From the NCBI GenBank assembly GCA_913050105.1, contig CAJWZN010000063.1, forward strand, positions 1 to 7,291: a DNA stretch of 7,291 nucleotides, written 5' to 3'. Position numbers and translations under genes: made by a program. Positions 5,535-7,291 of the stretch are shown here, piece by piece (within the stretch, counting starts at the first letter, position 1; each line of letters begins with the position of its first letter). The stretch is from an uncultured Synechococcus sp. GTDB lineage: Bacteria > Cyanobacteriota > Cyanobacteriia > PCC-6307 > Cyanobiaceae. The notes under the pieces were generated by a model. It made no database searches and was not told where the DNA came from. It saw nothing but the letters and a program-made list of their open reading frames with translations.

Positions 5535-7232
5535 TTAGTTGGACAGCTGAATGCTCTCATCAAAGAGGATCTCTGCAGCCTGATCCTCCGTGGGAGCCGA
5601 GAGATTGATCTCAATCGGATCGGGCTTCTTCACAGCTGTTTCAAGGGTTGTCTCCGGCTTGGCCTCAGACTCGGAGCCAACAACAGGTGTTGATTCAGGC
5701 TCATCTTCTGTAACCCTCCGAGGTCGCACAATCGGCGGGGAGGGAGCCTGGCCGTGGATGTCCTTCATCCAATTGCGGCGTGCCACCTCATAAACGCAGA
5801 GCGCTGTGGCCACCGAAGCGTTGAGGCTGGGAGTGATGCCTCGGAGCGGAATGCGCACCAGTTGATCGCAGTGGCGGCGGGTGAGCAGGGAAAGACCCTG
5901 ATCTTCAGATCCGGTCACCAGAACAAGAGGACCGTCAAAATCAACGTCTGTGAGGGTCACATCCCCCTCGGAGGCGAGTCCGATCACCCTGTAACCGGAA
6001 TCCTTCAGCTTCTCCAGCGAACGGTTGAGGTTGACCACACGGGCAACTGGCAAGTGTTCCAGTGCGCCTGCAGCCACCTTGGCGGCTGAGCCGGTGAGTC
6101 CGGCACTTCGCCGTTGCGGCAGCACAACGCCATGGGCTCCCATCGCTTCAGCAGAACGCACAATGGCGCCGAGATTGTGGGGATCCGTGACCCCGTCAAG
6201 CGCAAGAAGAAGTGCGGGTTCGCCGAGGTCGGAACATCCATCGATCAGGGTGTCGAGATCGAGAGTTTCAGCAGCCGCTGTCTGCAACGCGATGCCCTGA
6301 TGCACCGAACCGGATGTGATCTGGCCGATCCGGGCCCAAGTCACCTCTTCCACCAACACACCCGATGCCTTGGCCTTTCGCAAAAGCTGCAGAAATTTGG
6401 CGGCACTGCGCATCTCCGGAGTGCACCAGATCCGGTGAATCGGCCGACCCGATTCCAGGGCGGCAAGGGAGGCGTGACGTCCCCAGATCAGATCATCTGC
6501 TGGGGGAGTCGCAGCCGCAGCTTCGGGTTGCGGCGCAGTGGTGGAGCGCTCGACACGATCCTGACGTCCTGCCGATGTTCCGAAGCGGGCCCGAGCCGGT
6601 GAACGCTCATCCCCGGATGGACGACGGTCGGGAAAACGCTCCTGACCACGCTCCCGGTCGTTGAAACGATCGGTGCGCTCGCGGAAACGACTCTGGCTGG
6701 GGCGGCTGTCACCATCCCGACGCGCAGGGGAGAAGCGACCTGTTTCGGATCGACGATTTCCTCCATCGGTCCGTCGCTCTCCGTTCCAGCTCCGATTCGT
6801 GCGACCAGCCCCCCCGCGACCGGGTCCAGAACGAACACCCCCTGACCGAGCAGCTCCTGGACGCTCAACACCGGAACGGCTCCCACCTCCTCGGGAGGAA
6901 GCACCCCACCCCCCGGACGAGCGTTCATCGGATCCACGACCTTCCGAAAAACGCCCAGACGGTCGTCCGGAAGGACGGCCCTGAGAACGACCCGGAGGAC
7001 GACCTGCGGGACGACCCCGATACCGGTTATCACCGTCTCGCCTGTCACTGCCTTGATTCTCTCCATCACGCCTGTCGCCATCTCGCCTTTCAACACCGCG
7101 CCTGTCACCACCGCGCCTGTCACCGTCGCGATCCCTGTCTCGACCGGGACCACTCCAACCCCCATTCCCACGGCTGGCATTGCCGCCATCGCGGTAAGGG
7201 CCGCCGGGACGGCGTTCAAAGCGAGGGCTCAT
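5535..7232 (-). CDS. rlmB: RlmB/TrmH-family 23S rRNA 2'-O-methyltransferase with long RG/RD-rich N-terminal extension
   Basis: This 565-residue protein is a SPOUT-class SAM-dependent methyltransferase of the SpoU family, most likely methylating the ribose of a guanosine in 23S rRNA (G2251 in E. coli RlmB). The substrate-binding domain spans about 247-320 (LIWGRHASLAALESG to VHQGIALQ). The knotted catalytic domain (about 338-488) shows motif 1 ALDGVTDPHNLGAIVRSAEA (N353, R359), motif 2 LVLVTGSEDQGL (G441-E443) and motif 3 RIPLRGITPSLNASVATAL (N471). E. coli RlmB has about 243 residues, so the excess is unusual: residues 1-245 are low complexity, rich in Arg, Gly, Asp and Ser, and 489-565 form an acidic tail. 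The ATG at 7230-7232 is chosen because the next in-frame Met is residue 274, inside the substrate-binding domain, and because the extension is in frame and open. It starts 14 bp after the probable Mini-III gene. The extension may bind rRNA or assembling ribosomes, which is inference. TrmH-like tRNA methylation is a less likely alternative. Confidence 0.92.
   Translation of the reverse strand: MSPRFERRPGGPYRDGGNASRGNGGWSGPGRDRDRDGDRRGGDRRGVERRDGDRRDGENQGSDRRDGDNRYRGRPAGRPPGRSQGRPSGRPSGRFSEGRGSDERSSGGWGASSRGGGSRSGVERPGAARSGGVRSGPGRGGAGRTNRSWNGERRTDGGNRRSETGRFSPARRDGDSRPSQSRFRERTDRFNDRERGQERFPDRRPSGDERSPARARFGTSAGRQDRVERSTTAPQPEAAAATPPADDLIWGRHASLAALESGRPIHRIWCTPEMRSAAKFLQLLRKAKASGVLVEEVTWARIGQITSGSVHQGIALQTAAAETLDLDTLIDGCSDLGEPALLLALDGVTDPHNLGAIVRSAEAMGAHGVVLPQRRSAGLTGSAAKVAAGALEHLPVARVVNLNRSLEKLKDSGYRVIGLASEGDVTLTDVDFDGPLVLVTGSEDQGLSLLTRRHCDQLVRIPLRGITPSLNASVATALCVYEVARRNWMKDIHGQAPSPPIVRPRRVTEDEPESTPVVGSESEAKPETTLETAVKKPDPIEINLSAPTEDQAAEILFDESIQLSN
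6945..7016. repeat. 12-nt degenerate tandem repeats coding GRPS-like tetrads in rlmB
   Basis: Six 12-nt units encode RlmB residues 73-96 as tetrads GRPA, GRPP, GRSQ, GRPS, GRPS and GRFS, directly after the pentad block. The units are more degenerate at DNA level than the 15-nt array, but the Gly-Arg pair is kept in every one. As with the pentads, length change would not shift the frame. Confidence 0.75.
7020..7124. repeat. 15-nt tandem repeats coding GDRRG-like pentads in rlmB
   Basis: Seven 15-nt units encode RlmB residues 37-71 as pentads GDRRG, GDRRG, VERRD, GDRRD, GENQG, SDRRD and GDNRY. Two adjacent units, 7094-7108 and 7109-7123, are identical over all 15 bases (CACCGCGCCTGTCAC on +), while flanking units have diverged. 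The period is a multiple of three, so gain or loss of units keeps the reading frame. Confidence 0.85.
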
Positions 7233-7246
7233 GGTTTGGGAAGTCG

Positions 7247-7291
7247 TTAAGGATTGGATCCGGCACGCTCCAGATGATCCAGGAGCTCTGC
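7247..7291 (-). CDS. C-terminal end of an upstream gene, probably Mini-ribonuclease III
   Basis: The right edge holds the last 14 codons of a minus-strand frame ending AELLDHLERAGSNP, with TAA at 7247-7249, 14 bp before the rlmB start. The rest lies outside the window. The short gap implies co-transcription with rlmB. In picocyanobacteria, as I recall, the gene preceding rlmB encodes a dimeric RNase III-like catalytic-domain protein (Mini-III, mrnC) that trims 23S rRNA ends, and the leucine-rich helix here is compatible with its C-terminal helix. The tail alone carries no diagnostic motif, so the identity is inferred mainly from gene order. Confidence 0.45.
   Translation of the reverse strand, partial: AELLDHLERAGSNP

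Noticed and set aside
5274..5693. 139-codon + strand frame covering the rlmB–DUF1816 gap
   Set aside because: Most of it is antisense to DUF1816 and rlmB. Only 69 bp lie in non-coding sequence and no recognisable motif is present.
1..7291. HIP1 palindromes (GCGATCGC) expected in many cyanobacteria
   Set aside because: I checked the GATCGC occurrences I could find. Several are one-base neighbours (for example TCGATCGC near 397 and 577, CCGATCGC near 1040) but none is exact.
1..7291. Mobile element, prophage, CRISPR or defence system
   Set aside because: Every part of the window is accounted for by housekeeping genes and short gaps. There is no transposase-like frame, terminal repeat pair or regularly spaced repeat outside the RlmB coding repeats.

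Overview
The window looks like a housekeeping segment of a marine picocyanobacterium (Synechococcus/Prochlorococcus lineage, most likely Synechococcus from its fairly GC-rich codon use). This rests on four things: the gene order dnaE–gatA–DUF1816–rlmB, the cyanobacterium-specific DUF1816 protein, a PAM68-like photosystem II assembly-factor C-terminus at the left edge, and a DnaE of cyanobacterial type. I found no exact copy of the HIP1 octamer GCGATCGC that fills many freshwater cyanobacterial genomes, which also fits a marine picocyanobacterium.

Layout, left to right. Positions 1-96 (+) carry the last 31 codons of a PAM68-like gene. After a 33-bp gap comes the convergent dnaE (130-3648, -), the replicative DNA polymerase III alpha subunit. 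Then follow gatA (3716-5176, -), the amidase subunit of Glu-tRNA(Gln) amidotransferase; a small DUF1816 protein (5220-5465, -); and an RlmB/TrmH-family 23S rRNA 2'-O-methyltransferase with a very long Arg/Gly/Asp-rich N-terminal extension (5535-7232, -). The last 14 codons of another minus-strand gene, probably Mini-ribonuclease III, lie at 7247-7291.

The five minus-strand genes run leftward with gaps of 14, 69, 43 and 67 bp. They could form one transcription unit that pairs rRNA maturation (Mini-III, RlmB) with tRNA charging (GatA) and replication (DnaE). No strong promoter or rho-independent terminator is visible in any gap.

I see no mobile element, CRISPR array, RNA gene or defence system. 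The most unusual feature is the lysine-free, leucine-free, arginine-rich low-complexity extension of RlmB, built partly from 15-nt and 12-nt tandem repeats and balanced by an acidic C-terminal tail. Secondary points are an uninterrupted DnaE at the site where many other cyanobacteria carry the split DnaE intein, and an apparently complete set of PHP-domain metal ligands in DnaE.
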